Below are positions 32,273-45,210 of a stretch of 64,000 nt of DNA, one piece after another. Under the pieces are notes generated by a model. That model did no database searches, was not told where the DNA came from, and saw nothing but the letters and a program-made list of their open reading frames with translations. The position numbers were made by a program, and so were the translations under genes. Position 1 is the first letter of the stretch, and each line of letters starts with the position of its first letter. This stretch comes from Plantago ovata (taxonomy: Eukaryota; Streptophyta; Magnoliopsida; Lamiales; Plantaginaceae), in NCBI GenBank assembly GCA_028274465.1, contig CM051458.1:20661566-20725565 (forward strand), written 5' to 3'.

Positions 32273-35200
32273 ATCTCCCACTTGGACTAGAGTCAGTCAC
32301 CTTTATGCCTAATACCCAGATTAGCATAAAGTCTTAAGTGGACCTCCACTGATAAGACCTTGGTGAAACGATCTGCCACGTTGTCCGTGGTAGAGACACG
32401 TTCTATACTAACTTCTCCTCTATCAATAATCTCACGTATAACATGATATTTTCTAAGTACATGTTTGTTCTTGTTTGTAGATCTAGGCTTCCTAGCTTGA
32501 GCGACGACGCCCGTATTGTCACAATAAATCGTTATTGGACTAGGAGCAGGAACAACCCTCAATTCCTTCAAGAACTCTGAAATCCAGACAGCTTCTTTCG
32601 ATGCTTCTGATGCAGCAATGTACTCGGCTTTTGTGGATGAGTCAGCAACCGTGGCTTGCTTAGAACTCTTCCAACAGACAGCTCCTCCGTTCAAAGGTAC
32701 TTAAGAATGTTCTTTACAGCAGCCCAGTGAGGTACTCCTGGATTTTGTTGGTGTCGACAAGTGATACTAAGCGCATATGCCACATCCGGCCTTGTGCAAT
32801 TCATTGCATACATTATAGACCCTACTGCCAAACCATAGGGCACACGACTCATTGCATTTCTTTCTTCATCAGTTTTAGGACCATCCTAAACTGATAAGAC
32901 AATCCCATGCCTAGCTGGGAGAAAGCCTCTCTTTGAGTCATCCATCTTATAACGCTTCAGTATTTTGTCGATGTAGGTGGACTGTGTCAATCCTAACATC
33001 CTCTTGGATCTATCTCTAAAGATCTTGATCCCTAGGATGTAGTTCGCTTCACCCAAGTCCTTCATCGAAAAGGTACTTGATAACCAAACTTTAGTCTCTT
33101 CTAGCATAGAGACATTGTTTCCCATGATCAAAATGTCATCAACATAAATGATCATGAAAACGACTCCCTTGTCGCTGTGCCTAGTGTAGACACAGGGAGT
33201 CTTCCTTGCTTCTGATGAAGTCAAACGATTTGACAGCTTCATCAAAGCGGATATTCCAGCTCCTTGACGCTTGCTTTAGCCCATAGATGGATCTTTGTAA
33301 TTTGCATACAGCAGTTGGCTTAGTTTTACTAATAAAATCTTCCGGCTGTACCGTATAGACCTCTTCCTCAAGGTTTCCATTGAGGAAGGCAGTCTTTACA
33401 TCCATCCGCCAGATCTCATAATCATAGTAGGCAGCTATCGCAAGTAGAATTCAAATGGACTTCAATTTTGCTACCGGTGAAAAAGGTTTCATCGTAATCG
33501 ATGCCATACCTTTGCGTGTAGCCCTTCGCCACAAGCCTAGCTTTGTGCGTTTGTACCTTGCCATCGGCATCTGTCTTTCGTTTAAATACCCATTTGCACC
33601 CAATAGGTCTAACCCCTTGGGGCAAGTCTACCAAGTTCCAAACTTGGTTCTGGTACATGGAGTCCATTTCCAATTCCATGGCCTCTTGCCATTTGTATGA
33701 GTCAATATCAATTATTGCCTCTTTGTAAGTCTCGGGATCTTCCCGATCTGATAAGCCGACATCAAGTTCACTGATGTCTTCTATCATAAGGCTTTGCTTC
33801 TGAGGTCCTTTTAGGATCCTCTTCGACCTACGGAGCTCAACTGGTTCTGGTGCTTTTCTTTTCTGGCTTCGTGTAACACGAACATTATCAGTGGGCACTG
33901 ATGCAGCTGGTCGCGCCCCGTGACCCTTTTCCCTTGCGGGAGGCTGCTCTTGTGCAACTTGTTGCACAGGTTGATTGACAACGGGTTCTATTGGTGTGGT
34001 TTCAACTGTTGATCTAATCACAGGACTCCCACTGACTATGACATGCCTAGCAAGTGTCATATCATTACCCTTGTCTGCTTCGAAAGCTCCCACTGAACTT
34101 GAGTCCAAATCAGAAGATTTAGAGAACTCATGTTCGCGCGTGTCAAAGTCTTGAATTTCTTCAAGTTCTATCATGTCATCTAACCTCTCTTCTTCGAGGT
34201 ATTCAGCTTCTAAAAACTTGACGTTTCTAGATACGATCACCTTGTGATCTTCAGCATGATAGAATTCATAGCCTCTCGTCTGACGAGGATAGCCTATGAC
34301 ATATACCTTGACACCCTTGGCATCTAACTTATTAGTGAGCATCAGTTTGACTATCGCAGGACAGCCCCAAGGTCTAAGATAGCCCAGTGAGGGCTTCTTT
34401 CCCTTCCATAACTCATAAGAAGTTTTCTCCACTGATTTAGATGGTACATGGTTCACAATGTAGATTGCAGTTTGTAGTGCATATCCCCACAGATATTTTG
34501 AAAGAGTCGAGAATCCAATCATTGATCTTACCATGTCTAACAGGGTTCGATTCCTCCTCTCAGACACACCATTTAACTGTGGTGTTCCAGGAGGAGTCCA
34601 TTGCGATTGAATTCCATTTTCCTTCAAGTAGTCAATAAATTCTTCACTAAGGTATTCACCTCCTCGATCTGATCGAAGAGTGACTATCCTTAGGTTTAAT
34701 TCATTCTCGGCCTCATTCCTAAACTCCTTGAATTTCCCAAAGGTCTCGGATTCTTCATAAGATAAATATATCCATACCTTGAGAAATCGTCAGTAAAGGT
34801 AACGAAGTAAGGATAACACCCACGCGCATGGACTTTAAAAGGTCCACATACATCGGTATGTATGAGCTCTAAGCAGCGAGTGGCAGGAACACCTTGTCCT
34901 ACAAAAGGTTTGTTCGTCATCGTACTCTTACCACATGATTCACATGTACCATATGATTCAAAATCAAATGGTTCTAAGTAGTCCAACTTCCTTAGTCTTT
35001 GAATCCGTGTTTCATTGATATGGCCTAGCCGACAATGCCATAGATAAGATGGATTATTCTTCCTACTTGAAGACGGTTGTTTGTTATGTATTTGAAATAA
35101 AGGTAGACTACTTTGCAAAAAAATATATAAACCATTCACTAAGCGAGCTTTTCCATAATACTGATCATTTAATGAAAAATAACAAGTATTATTCGCAAAT

Positions 35201-36934
35201 CGAAAGGAAAAACCCATATTGTCTAACAATGGAATGGAAATAAGGAACAAAATAAACATTATCAAGTTCTAAACATTGTCCCGAAGGTAAATCTATCTTG
35301 TTGCATCCAACGAGTTTTGGCTTCAGCTGGATTGCCGTTCCCAACATGCAAGTTGATTTCACCTTGCTTGACTAGCGTGTGATCAATTAGCCCCTGCACA
35401 TTATTACAAATGTGTGAGCCACAGGCTGTATCTAATACCCAACCATTGGAGTCAAAAGTAGTCATGTTCATTTCAATAACAAACATACCTGAGCTAGAAG
35501 CCGGTGGCTTCTTAGCTTGATCTGCCCTAAGCTTAGGGCAATCTTTCTTCCAATGTCCTTTCTGCTTACAGAAAAGACATTCATCTGTGCGTACCGTTCC
35601 GCTTCTCTTGAACTTCCTTTTCTGGTTCGGACGCTTAGGCTTATCACTCCAAGTGTTAGCCTTGGCTCCCGACTTTCCCTTACCCTTAGCACCTTTGTTT
35701 CTCGGGTTTGGGTTAGACGGTTGCCCAACAAGCATGATCGACTTTTCCTTCTTAGGAAGAGTTTGATCATATGTCTTCAGCAGATTATGAAGTTCAGGCA
35801 GTGTTACGTCCTTCGCATTCATCGTGTAGTTAATGATGAACTACGATTACGAACTCGGCAATGATTGAAGGACAAAGATCACCATGATCTTGTTCTCTAG
35901 CTTAACGTCGGCATCGGCAAGCTTTTCAAAGAGACCAATCATTTTCAGAACATGCTCAGACATGTTCCCTCCTTCACTGAGCTTGCATCTGTGTATCTCT
36001 TTGATCAAATCAAATTCAACACTTCTAGCTGTCGTTTTAAAGAGCGACTCAAGATGCTTCAACATCTCATACGGCAACATGCTTTCATGTTGCCTCTGCA
36101 GCTCATTGCTCATTGCCGCCAGCATAATACACTGCGCGGATCTAGCATCCTCAAGATGCTTATCAGACTTTGCCTTGTTGGCTTGATTCCAAGCAGCAAC
36201 CTGATCGGCAGTCTGATTTTCGGGGCACACGGGAATGACCTCGTCCAAGACGTACTCAATCTTTTCGTACCTCAGCACCAAACGTATATTCCTGATCCAA
36301 TCTAGGAAGTTTGGTCCGGTCAAAATTTGCTTCTCTAAGACAGCACGGAGCGAGATACTCGCCATTTCTAATTTCCGAAGGAGAAATAATATAGAACGAA
36401 AATAATAAATCAACTATTGAAATATTACTTCTAAATACACAGTCAACATAACTAAACAACAAGGTCCTTTAGCTGTTTAGATCCCACTATTTTCACATAT
36501 GCTTGCCCCCACAACAAACATACGGGTAATGTCCAACAAGTTACCGTAGTGGCCAAGATCCAAATCCATACTATGCTATACTCTAACGGGGGCTGGTCGC
36601 ATAACATAATATGACCGGTAGGACTATCCAATTGTGTCACGCAACTCTTGGTTGTTAAATCTAATTTAACCCGATGCCCTACATATTGTACCTATCGAGG
36701 TCGCTAGATACAATATGCAGTAAGTCATAACCATAGGCTTACTCTAATCTGACGATCACTGCGAGTCTGTAAGACGAGGTCGCCAATACAAGAAAACGCA
36801 ATGAAAGTTCAGAATTAAAGCACCCTATGGAAAGCATCTCAGAAATACATACATATATATATTTCTGTACTTATATTGGTTGGGGCTTGTCGCTTGAGGG
36901 TTGTTATCAGTCATCTACAAACAAATAAGGGCGC

Positions 36935-38296
36935 TGATGAACGCGGATTTGTCGGTTCCGAATTCAGTCAAATAATATTTATGATTTAAGCCAAAGGCAA
37001 TCCACAACTACAACGAAAACCGTAGTGTAGCAGTAGAATGACTCGAGTGTCGTTCTCTCAGGACTATAACTAGTTTTATCAAATCTAATTTAGAATATAA
37101 AAACAGCAAACAGATAGCAAGGGGGTTTCTAGCAGATAATGGAGATTGGTGATAGTATGATTCTTCTTAACATAACGGGTCGATAATCATGCATAAATTC
37201 CTCGGTCTTGCATAGAGATCTTTGAATCAATCTAGTGTCCTGTTGCAATTATTAAGCACTACGAAGATAACTGGTCTGACAAGTCAATCACTATTGTCCT
37301 AATGTGTTCCGTAATTATTCAACACTACGAAGATAAACTCGCGCACAGGTCGACGAGGGTCCAATTGTGCATAATAATTAATACAACATACGAGAATTTA
37401 GGTTGTGCCTGATCAACGAAATAAAGCAATGACACGGAGTATAATGCGCGATATAGCCATTAGCATGATTATCTTCCCTTCGCTAAGAATTCACATACTA
37501 CCACCAACGATAAGTTTAGCTACTCATAATAGGCATGCAATCAACAGAAATCATATAAGAAAACATGCTGAAAGAATATAATAAAATAAGTAGAATAAAA
37601 CTGTAAGATACAAAGTTACCGAAGGTTGTCAATCTCCGGACGATAGCGATCCTACGAGCTCCAAACTGCTATGACAAAGAGTCCCCTAAGCTACGGACCC
37701 CCAGAACAGGCTTTGGGAAGTCCCTACCTAAAACTACTACGGACCCCCAGAACAGGCTTTGGGAAGTCCCTACCTAAAACTACAGAGAGAGGTGAGAAAG
37801 TATGTCTGAAAAGATATGATTTTCGGAGAAAACTGAGCAACTATATATAGGCTTCGAATTATTGTGGGGCGGTTCGCCCTACACACCCGGCGGTTCGCCC
37901 GGTGTGGGGCGGTTCGCCCCACATTTGCGGCGGTTCGCCCGACGGTTTTTTCGCGGAATTCCGCGTTTTCGACGCGTTTTTGGATTTCCTCCCCTTTTCG
38001 GACTCGGTTTCTGACTTCTAGTAGCCTTCTAACCTCCAGATTTGGCCCCTAGACTCCAAATCCTATCCGGAAACCTTCAGATACTCCAAATAGGCTTCTG
38101 GAACACCAATTCCTTGTCAACTTCAATATAATTGCCCGGAAATCTTCGAATTTCAACCAAAACCTGTAAAATAAAATCTAAAGGGAAACGTGACACTATT
38201 CTAATAAAATGTACTAAAATATAGCTAAATTAACATAGAGGATAGCTAAAATAGGTGAAAAAGACTCGAATGAAAGTGTAAAATACACATTCATCA
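36935..38296 (-). mobile_element. Solo LTR of the Athila-like family in the Copia-1c leader
   Basis: 1362 bp, TGATGAACG ... CATTCATCA, reversed relative to the Gypsy-1 LTRs and flanked by GGCGC (36930-36934 and 38297-38301). No internal sequence remains, so recombination between two LTRs removed it. Inside are four reversed hairpin units (37865, 37887, 37906 and 37928) and a direct duplication of about 47 bp ('acggacccccagaacaggct' and following) near 37695 and 37740. Confidence 0.93.
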
Positions 38297-39110
38297 GGCG
38301 CCGCCTACCCATCATGGATGAGCGGTCTACACGTAATGGATGCCGCCTATCCATTCTAGTTCTAAACGCGGTCAAGCACATAATGGGTGCCGCCAACCAA
38401 TACATAAAATATGCGGTCCGACATATAAGAGGGCGCCGCCTACCCTCGCATGCATAGCGGTCGAACGGAAAGTAAAATACTTGGTATTTAAACATGCATT
38501 GTCAAACAATAGCATATCGAGCAAACAAAACAAGTAGTAGCCTATGTGGATGCCAATGACTTCATAATTTCATTATGAAAATTATAATCCCATACTTATA
38601 ATCTCTATAAAACAATTGAAAATTTGGACTAGATTGAAAAATCAAAAATTCTATTGACCAAGTAGCAATTTTCGAAAATCCGAAGGACTTGATTGTAATT
38701 TTTTGAAACCTTGGAGGTGTTAAATGTAAAATTCAAAAGTAGAAGGACTAATTTGTAATAAACAATAAATTGATAAATTACAAATAAGCCATTTAACTTT
38801 ATACTAATTAAATTTAACCCCTCTAGTTAAAAACAATTACAATTAAATCATATTTATATTCCAAATATAAAATTCAATCCTCAAAATTTTCAAAATTCGA
38901 TTTTGGATCCAACCCGGAAAATATATATATATATTCAAATATGGGACGGAATATATATATATAATTTTTTTTTTTTTGAAAAATATAATTTTTAAATTTA
39001 TATAAAAACAAAAATTTTGAAAATTGAATTTATCATAGAATCAAGTACATCCACATATCTACAAAATCATGCAATATATATACGTAGAAAATACGTAATC
39101 AATTAACCTC

Positions 39111-39122
39111 GCTCTGATACCA
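39111..39122 (-). other. Primer-binding site of Copia-1c, initiator tRNA-Met
   Basis: Minus strand TGGTATCAGAGC, one base after the LTR end, is the standard Copia site complementary to initiator tRNA-Met. Confidence 0.9.
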
Positions 39123-39123
39123 G

Positions 39124-41162
39124 TGTAAGAAAATACGGTCAGAGTTACCCCTAGGGTACGCAGCGGAATTTAAAATTTTTCTTAACATACAGGTTAATTG
39201 ATTATGTATATGCCGTATATATGTAAACACGTCAATTAGAAGACTAACCTTACTTCCAAAGCAGCTTCCAATTCTTCGTAATAATCCGGTGTATCTTCTC
39301 CTTCGTCGAAGTCGAAGATATCTACAATACTCTGATTATCTGCAAGACAATAAGAGTTAGTTTCCAGCTCCTAGAACCTCAACCTTGGTATCCACGGATG
39401 AACAGCCTATCGGAAGAATGCTAGGATATTCTTTGTGTGACCAAGAAGACGGGGCGACGATTCCTCCGGCAAGGTGGCGCGCGCGTGTGGCTTATAGAGA
39501 AGGGGAGAGATTTTATTTTCTCTAAGAAAACTGGGTAGAATAATTCTCTAAGAATTGATTGTTCAGAATTATGAAAAATCTCTCTAATAGTCTACTATAT
39601 ATAGTAGTCAATAGAAGCCTAAAACATAAGCAATTAGACTTCGTAAAGGAATAAGAATCTTATTATTATCCCACTAGGAAACCAATATCAAGTCTAGATT
39701 CATTCCCAATCAAATTAAAACTCAATCAGGAAAATCTAACTTATCCCTTGGACTTCTAATAGAGGAAGGAGTCGAACTCCTTCCCCTACTCCACCTCCTG
39801 CGCGCGCGCTCATGTCCTACGGGAGATAGGTGGGTCCCAATTTTGGGTCCCACCTATAGTTCTAAGGCAATTCAAACTCCAATTAGATTTTGCCCAAGTG
39901 CATATGTTAATTCTAAATTAACATATCCTTTCAAATCAAACCTCTATTATATTTCTAAAATATAATATTTAATTGTATTTACATACAATACAATTAATTA
40001 GCCAATTCAATTAATAATTCCAAATCATTAATTGTGTCACTCAATATTATAATTAATTCAAATCAATTATAATCCATCAATCACAATTAATTCCAAATTA
40101 ATTGCGATTCCATCTTCAAGGATATTCTGATAAGCTGAATCACCACATAGTGTGACCCATAGGGCCTCATTGTATTAAGCAAATCCTAGACTAGGCAAAA
40201 TGGAATTCCGAGACGGTTCCATTTGCAATATTAATACATGAGGACGTTTGAGAGGTTTCTCAAAGCAAACCCTTTCGTTGCGAAGTCTGTTGCGCTCAAC
40301 GCGGCGATGGTAACGTCCCTTCATCTGACTGACTCGAATGCATTTAGGATCGATGATGTGTCTATCCCAATAATACGGGCGTCTCAGGGAGTTGTTTGAT
40401 TACTAAGATATACTTATGACCATCATAATATATCAATGCACTGGCCAATGACTTTACCAACACAACTATGAATCCTTCACAGAAACACTTATCATCCCCA
40501 TTAGTATGTAGCCATAATCCTGGATCGTGTCTTAGGTCAACTGCTTATTCAGAGCTGACATCGACGGGTCCACCAAAGATATGGGGCAACAGATGTGATG
40601 ATAAAGTCATGTAAGTCCAAAGGACGACTGACATCACTTCGACAACTTACCGGTTCCCATAGACACTTCGGTGTAGAGTATACATCGATGAGAGTGTCCG
40701 GTGGGTACTTCCATTGTTCGATAATCCTTCTTCGAACAACTATGCGCAGTTATGGGAACGTTTCTCGATTGTCCAACAATCCGTTCCGTGGCCGTGGGAT
40801 CGGCTCACACTTGCTCCAACAAGTATAACCTCCACGCATACTAGTCTCATCTGGTTCATTCAGCCCCTACATCCGAGATGAACCTCGACTAGGGAGAGTT
40901 TGGGATAGATGATAACTCACACAGCTCCCACTATCTGTGTGATCGATCATCTATCCGAGGGGACATGTTTAATACCAATACAGACAGAAATAGAGATATG
41001 ACATGCTGCATGCCTGGTGTAATATAAATATGAAAGCGATACTCAATAGTAATACAACAAACATATATTATATTACGTTGACCTGTGTAATAGTACATAT
41101 ATGCCCTCTATAAGGGCTCCATGCCCTTAATAAGGACTGTCTCTAGGACATATACACTATCA
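39124..41162 (-). repeat. Copia-1c 5' LTR (complete, long form)
   Basis: 2039 bp with both ends (minus strand TGATAGTG ... TCTTACA), next to the primer-binding site. Its outer end at 41162 abuts plus-strand pol sequence of Copia-1a directly, with no spacer. Confidence 0.92.
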
Positions 41163-43181
41163 AGATGACATGATAGAACTTGAAGAAATTCAAGACTTTG
41201 ACACGCGCAAACATGAGTTCTCTAAATCTTCTGATTTGGACTCAAGTTCAGTCGGAGCTTTCGAAGCAGACAAGGGTAATGATATGACACTTGCTAGGCA
41301 TGTCATAGTCAGTGGGAGTCCTGTGATTAGATCAACAGTTGAAACCACACCAACAGAACCCGTTGTCAACCAACCTGTGCAACAAGTTGCACAAGAGAAG
41401 CCTTCCGCAAGGGAACAGGGTCGCGGGGCGCGACCAGCTGCATCAGTGCCCACTGATAATGTTCGTGTTACATGAAGCCAGAAAAGAAAAGCACCAGAAC
41501 CAGTCGAGCTCCGTAGGTCGAAGAGGATCCTAAAAGGACCTCAGAAGCAAAGCCTTATGATAGAAGACATTAGTGAACTTGATGTCGGCTTATCAGATCG
41601 GGAAGATCCCGAGACCTACAAAGAGGCAATAATTGATGTTGACTCAGACGAATGGCAAGAGGCCATGGAATTGGAAATGGACTCCATGTACCGGAACCAA
41701 GTTTGGAACTTTGTAGACTTGCCCCAAGGGGTTAGACCTATTGGGTGCAAATGGGTCTTTAAACGAAAGACAGATGCCGATGGCAAGGTACAAACGCAAA
41801 TGGCTAGACTTGTGGCGAAAGGCTACACGCAAAGGTATGGCATCGATTACGATGAAACCTTTTCACCGGTAGCAAAATTGAAGTCCATTCGAATTCTACT
41901 TGCGATAGCTGCCTACTATGATTATGAGATCTGGCAGATGGATGTAAAGACTGCCTTCCTCAATGGCAACCTTGAGGAAGAGGTCTATATGGTACAGCCG
42001 GAAGGTTTTATTAGTAAAACCAGGCCAACTGCTGTATGCAAATTACAGAGATCCATCTATGGGCTAAAGCAAGCGTCTAGGAGCTGGAATATCCGCTTTG
42101 ATGAAGCTTTCAAATCGTTTGACTTCATCAGAAGCAAGGAAGATGCCTGTGTCTACGCTAGGCACAGCAACAAGGGAGTCGTTTTCATGATCATCTATGT
42201 TGATGACATTTTGATCATGGAAACAATGTCTCTATGCTAGAAGAGACTAAAGTTTGGTTATCAAGTACCTTCTCGATGAAGGACTTGGGTGAAGCGAACT
42301 ACATACTAGGGATCAAGATCTTTAGAGACAGATCCAAGAGGATGTTAGGATTGACACAGTCCACCTACATCGACAAAATACTGAAGCGTTATAAGATGGA
42401 CGACTCAAAGAGAGGCTTTCTCCCAGCTAGGCATGGGATTGTCTTATCAGTTAAGGATGGTCCTAAAACTGATGAAGAAAGAAATGCAATGAGTCGTGTG
42501 CCCTATGCTTCGGCAGTAGGGTCTATAATGTATGCAATGAATTGCACAAGGCCCGATGTGGCATATGTGCTTAGTGTCACTTGTCGACACCAACAGAATC
42601 CAGGAGTACCTCACTGGACTGCTGTAAAGAACATTCTTAAGTAACTTTGACGGACTAAAGAGATGTTCTTGGTGTTTGGTGGAGAACCAGAATTAAAGAT
42701 GTCTGGTTATGTCGATGCTGGATTTGAATCAGATCCTGATGACTTTAAGTCACAGACAGGATACGTATTCAAATTGAACGGAGGAGCTATCTGTTGGAAT
42801 AGTTCTAAGCAAGCCACGGTTGCTGACTCATCCACAGAAGCCGAGTACATTGCTGCATCAGAAGCATCGAAAGAAGCTGTCTGGATTTCAGAGTTCTTGA
42901 AGGAATTGAGGGTTGTTCATGCTCCTAGTCCAATAACGATTTATTGTGACAATACGGGCGTCGTCGCTCAAGCTAGGGAACCTAGATCTACAAACAAGAA
43001 CAAACATGTACTTAGAAAATATCACGTTATACGTGAGATTATTGATAGAGGAGAAGTTAGTATAGAACGTGTCTCTACCACGGACAACGTGGCAGATCCT
43101 TTCACCAAGGTCTTATCAGTGAAAGTCCACTTAAGACATTATGCTAATCTGGGTATTAGGCATAAAGGTGACTGGCTCTAG
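41163..43181 (+). pseudogene. Copia-1a RT and RNase H part (broken)
   Basis: Plus-strand frames begin in the integrase-RT linker ('DDMIELEEIQDFDT') and run through RT ('GCKWVFKRKTDADGKV', 'MDVKTAFLNGNLEEEVYM', 'MIIYVDDILIM', 'MKDLGEANYILGIKIFRD') and RNase H ('SSTEAEYIAASEASKEAVW', 'YCDNTGVVAQ', 'VADPFTKVLS'), ending with a purine tract before the LTR at 43196. The upstream gag, protease and integrase parts of this copy are not present. About three breaks. Confidence 0.9.
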
Positions 43182-43195
43182 TCCAAGTGGGAGAT

Positions 43196-45210
43196 TGATA
43201 GTGTATATGTCCTAAAGACAGTCCTTATTAAGGGCATGGAGCCCTTATAGAGGGCATATATGTACTATTACACAAGTCAACGTAGTATAATATATGTTTG
43301 TTGTTTTACTATTGAGTATCGCTCTCATATTTATATTACACCAGGCATGCAGCATGTCATATCTCTATTTCTGTCTGTATTGATATTAAACATGTCCCCT
43401 CGGATAGATGACCGATCACACAGATAGTGGGAGCTATGTGAGTTATCATCTATCTCAAACTCTCCCTAGTCGAGGTTCATCTCGGATGTAGGGGTCTGAA
43501 TGAACCAGATGAGACTAGTATGCGTGGAGGTTATAGTTATTGGAGCAAGTGTGAGCCGATCCCACGGCCACGGAACGGATTGTTGGACAATCATGAAACG
43601 TTCCATAACTGCGCATAGTTGTTCGAAGAATGATTATCGTACAATGGAAGTATCCACCGGACATTCCCATCGATGTATACTCTACACCGAAGTGTCTATG
43701 GGAACCGGTAAGTTGTCGAAGTGATACCAGTCGTCCTTTGGACTTACAGGACTTTATCATCACATTTGTTGCCCCATATCCTTGGTGGACCCGTCGATGT
43801 CAGCTCTGTGTTTTTGTGAAGGATTCATCTCTCATGTGTAGCACAGGAGAGTACTGCTCATAGTCTTCATAGTTGTGTTGGTAAAGTCACTGCCCAGTGC
43901 ATCGATATATGATGATGGTCATAAGTATATCTTAGTAACCAAGCAACTCCCTGAGACGCCCGTGGATGTATTATTGGGACAGACACATCGTCGATCCTAG
44001 ATGCATTCGAGTCAGTCAGATGAAGGGACGTTACCATCGCCGCGTTGAGCGCAACAGACTTCGCAACGAAAGGGTTTGCTTTGAGAAACCTCTCAAACGT
44101 CCTCATGTATTAATATTGCAAATGGAACCGTCTAGGAATTCCATTTGCCCAGTCTAGGACTTGCTTAATACAATGAGGCCCTATGGGTCACACTATGTGG
44201 TGATTCAGCTTATCAGAATATCCTTGAAGATGGAATCGCAATTAATTTGGAATTAATTGTGACTGATGGATTATAATTGATTTGGAATTAATTATAATAT
44301 TTGGTGGCTCAATTAATGATTTGGAATTATTAATTGAATTGGCTAATTAATTGTATTTTATGTAAATACAATTAAAGATTATATTTTAGAAATATAATGG
44401 AGGTTTGATTTGAACGGATATGTTAATTTAGAATTAACATATGCACATAGGCAAAATCTACTTGGATTTTGAATTGCCTTAGAACTATAAGTGGGTCCCA
44501 AAATTGGGACCCACCTATCTCCCTTAGGATAGGCGCGCGTGCGCGCGAGCTGGGATAGGGGAAGGAGTTCGACTCCTTCCTCTATTAGAAGTCCAAGGGA
44601 TAAGTTAGATTTTCCTGATTGAGTTTTAATTTGATTGGGAATGAATCTAGACTTGGAATTGGTTTCATAGTGCGATAACAATTAGATTGTTATTCCTTTA
44701 CGAAGTCTAATTGCTTATGCTTTAGGCTTCTATTGACTACTATATATAGTAGACTAATAGAGAGCTTTGGAAAAAGTTTTACACACAGTTCAATACCCAG
44801 TTTTCTTAGAGAAAATAAAAAGTTCTCCCCTACCTCTATATAGCCCCACGCGCGCGCCACCCTCACCAAAGGAAAACCTCCGCCCCGTCTTCTTGGTCAC
44901 AGAATATCCTAGCATTCTTCCGATAGGCTGTTCATCCGTGGATACCAAGGTTGAGGTTCTAGGAGCTGGAAACTAAATCTTATTGTCTTGCAGATAATCA
45001 GAGTATTGCAGATATCTTCGACTTGGACGAAGGAGAAGATACATCGGATTATTACGAAGACTTGGAAGCTGCTTTGGAAGTAAGGTTAGTCTTCTAATTG
45101 ACGTGTTTAAATATATACGGCATATACATAATCAATTAACCTGTATGTTAAGAAAATTTTTGAAATTCCGTTGCGTACCCTAGGGGTAACTCTGACCGTA
45201 TTTTCTTACA
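43196..45210 (+). repeat. Copia-1a right LTR (complete, short form)
   Basis: 2015 bp, TGATAGTG ... TCTTACA, followed by the AGGAT target duplication. Lacks the same ~60 bp as the left LTR at 22174. Confidence 0.93.

Larger units (their letters stand above)
32273..39123 (-). pseudogene. Copia-1c internal region: gag to RNase H (broken)
   Basis: Same order as copy b and slightly better kept. Gag near 35847-36413 ('MASISLRAVLEKQILTGPNF', 'NFLDWIRNIRLVLRYEKIEY'). CCHC knuckle CLFCKQKGHWKKDC and 'VLDTACGSHICNN' protease within 35262-35822. GAG-pre-integrase and integrase within 33422-35265 ('WHCRLGHINETRI', 'HTDVCGPFKV'). RT within 32886-33400 ('IYVDDILIMGNN'). RNase H at 32293-32694. About half a dozen or more breaks. 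The leader holds a solo Athila-like LTR (36935-38296). Confidence 0.9.
22174..45210 (+). mobile_element. Copia-1a: plus-strand Copia with a nested minus-strand Copia-1 array
   Basis: The outer ends TGATAGTG (22174) and TCTTACA (45210) are flanked by AGGAT, so the whole 23 kb entered Copia-2 at one site. Its own remaining parts are the left LTR (22174-23695), the RT-RNase H end (41163-43181) and the right LTR (43196-45210). Between them lies a minus-strand array of the same family (23690-41162). The left and right LTRs share a short form lacking about 60 bp present in all the minus-strand LTRs and in the solo LTR at 11350. That marks them as the pair of one element. Broken. Lineage by RT and RNase H wording: Angela/TAR-like (Tork group), not certain. 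Confidence 0.85.
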
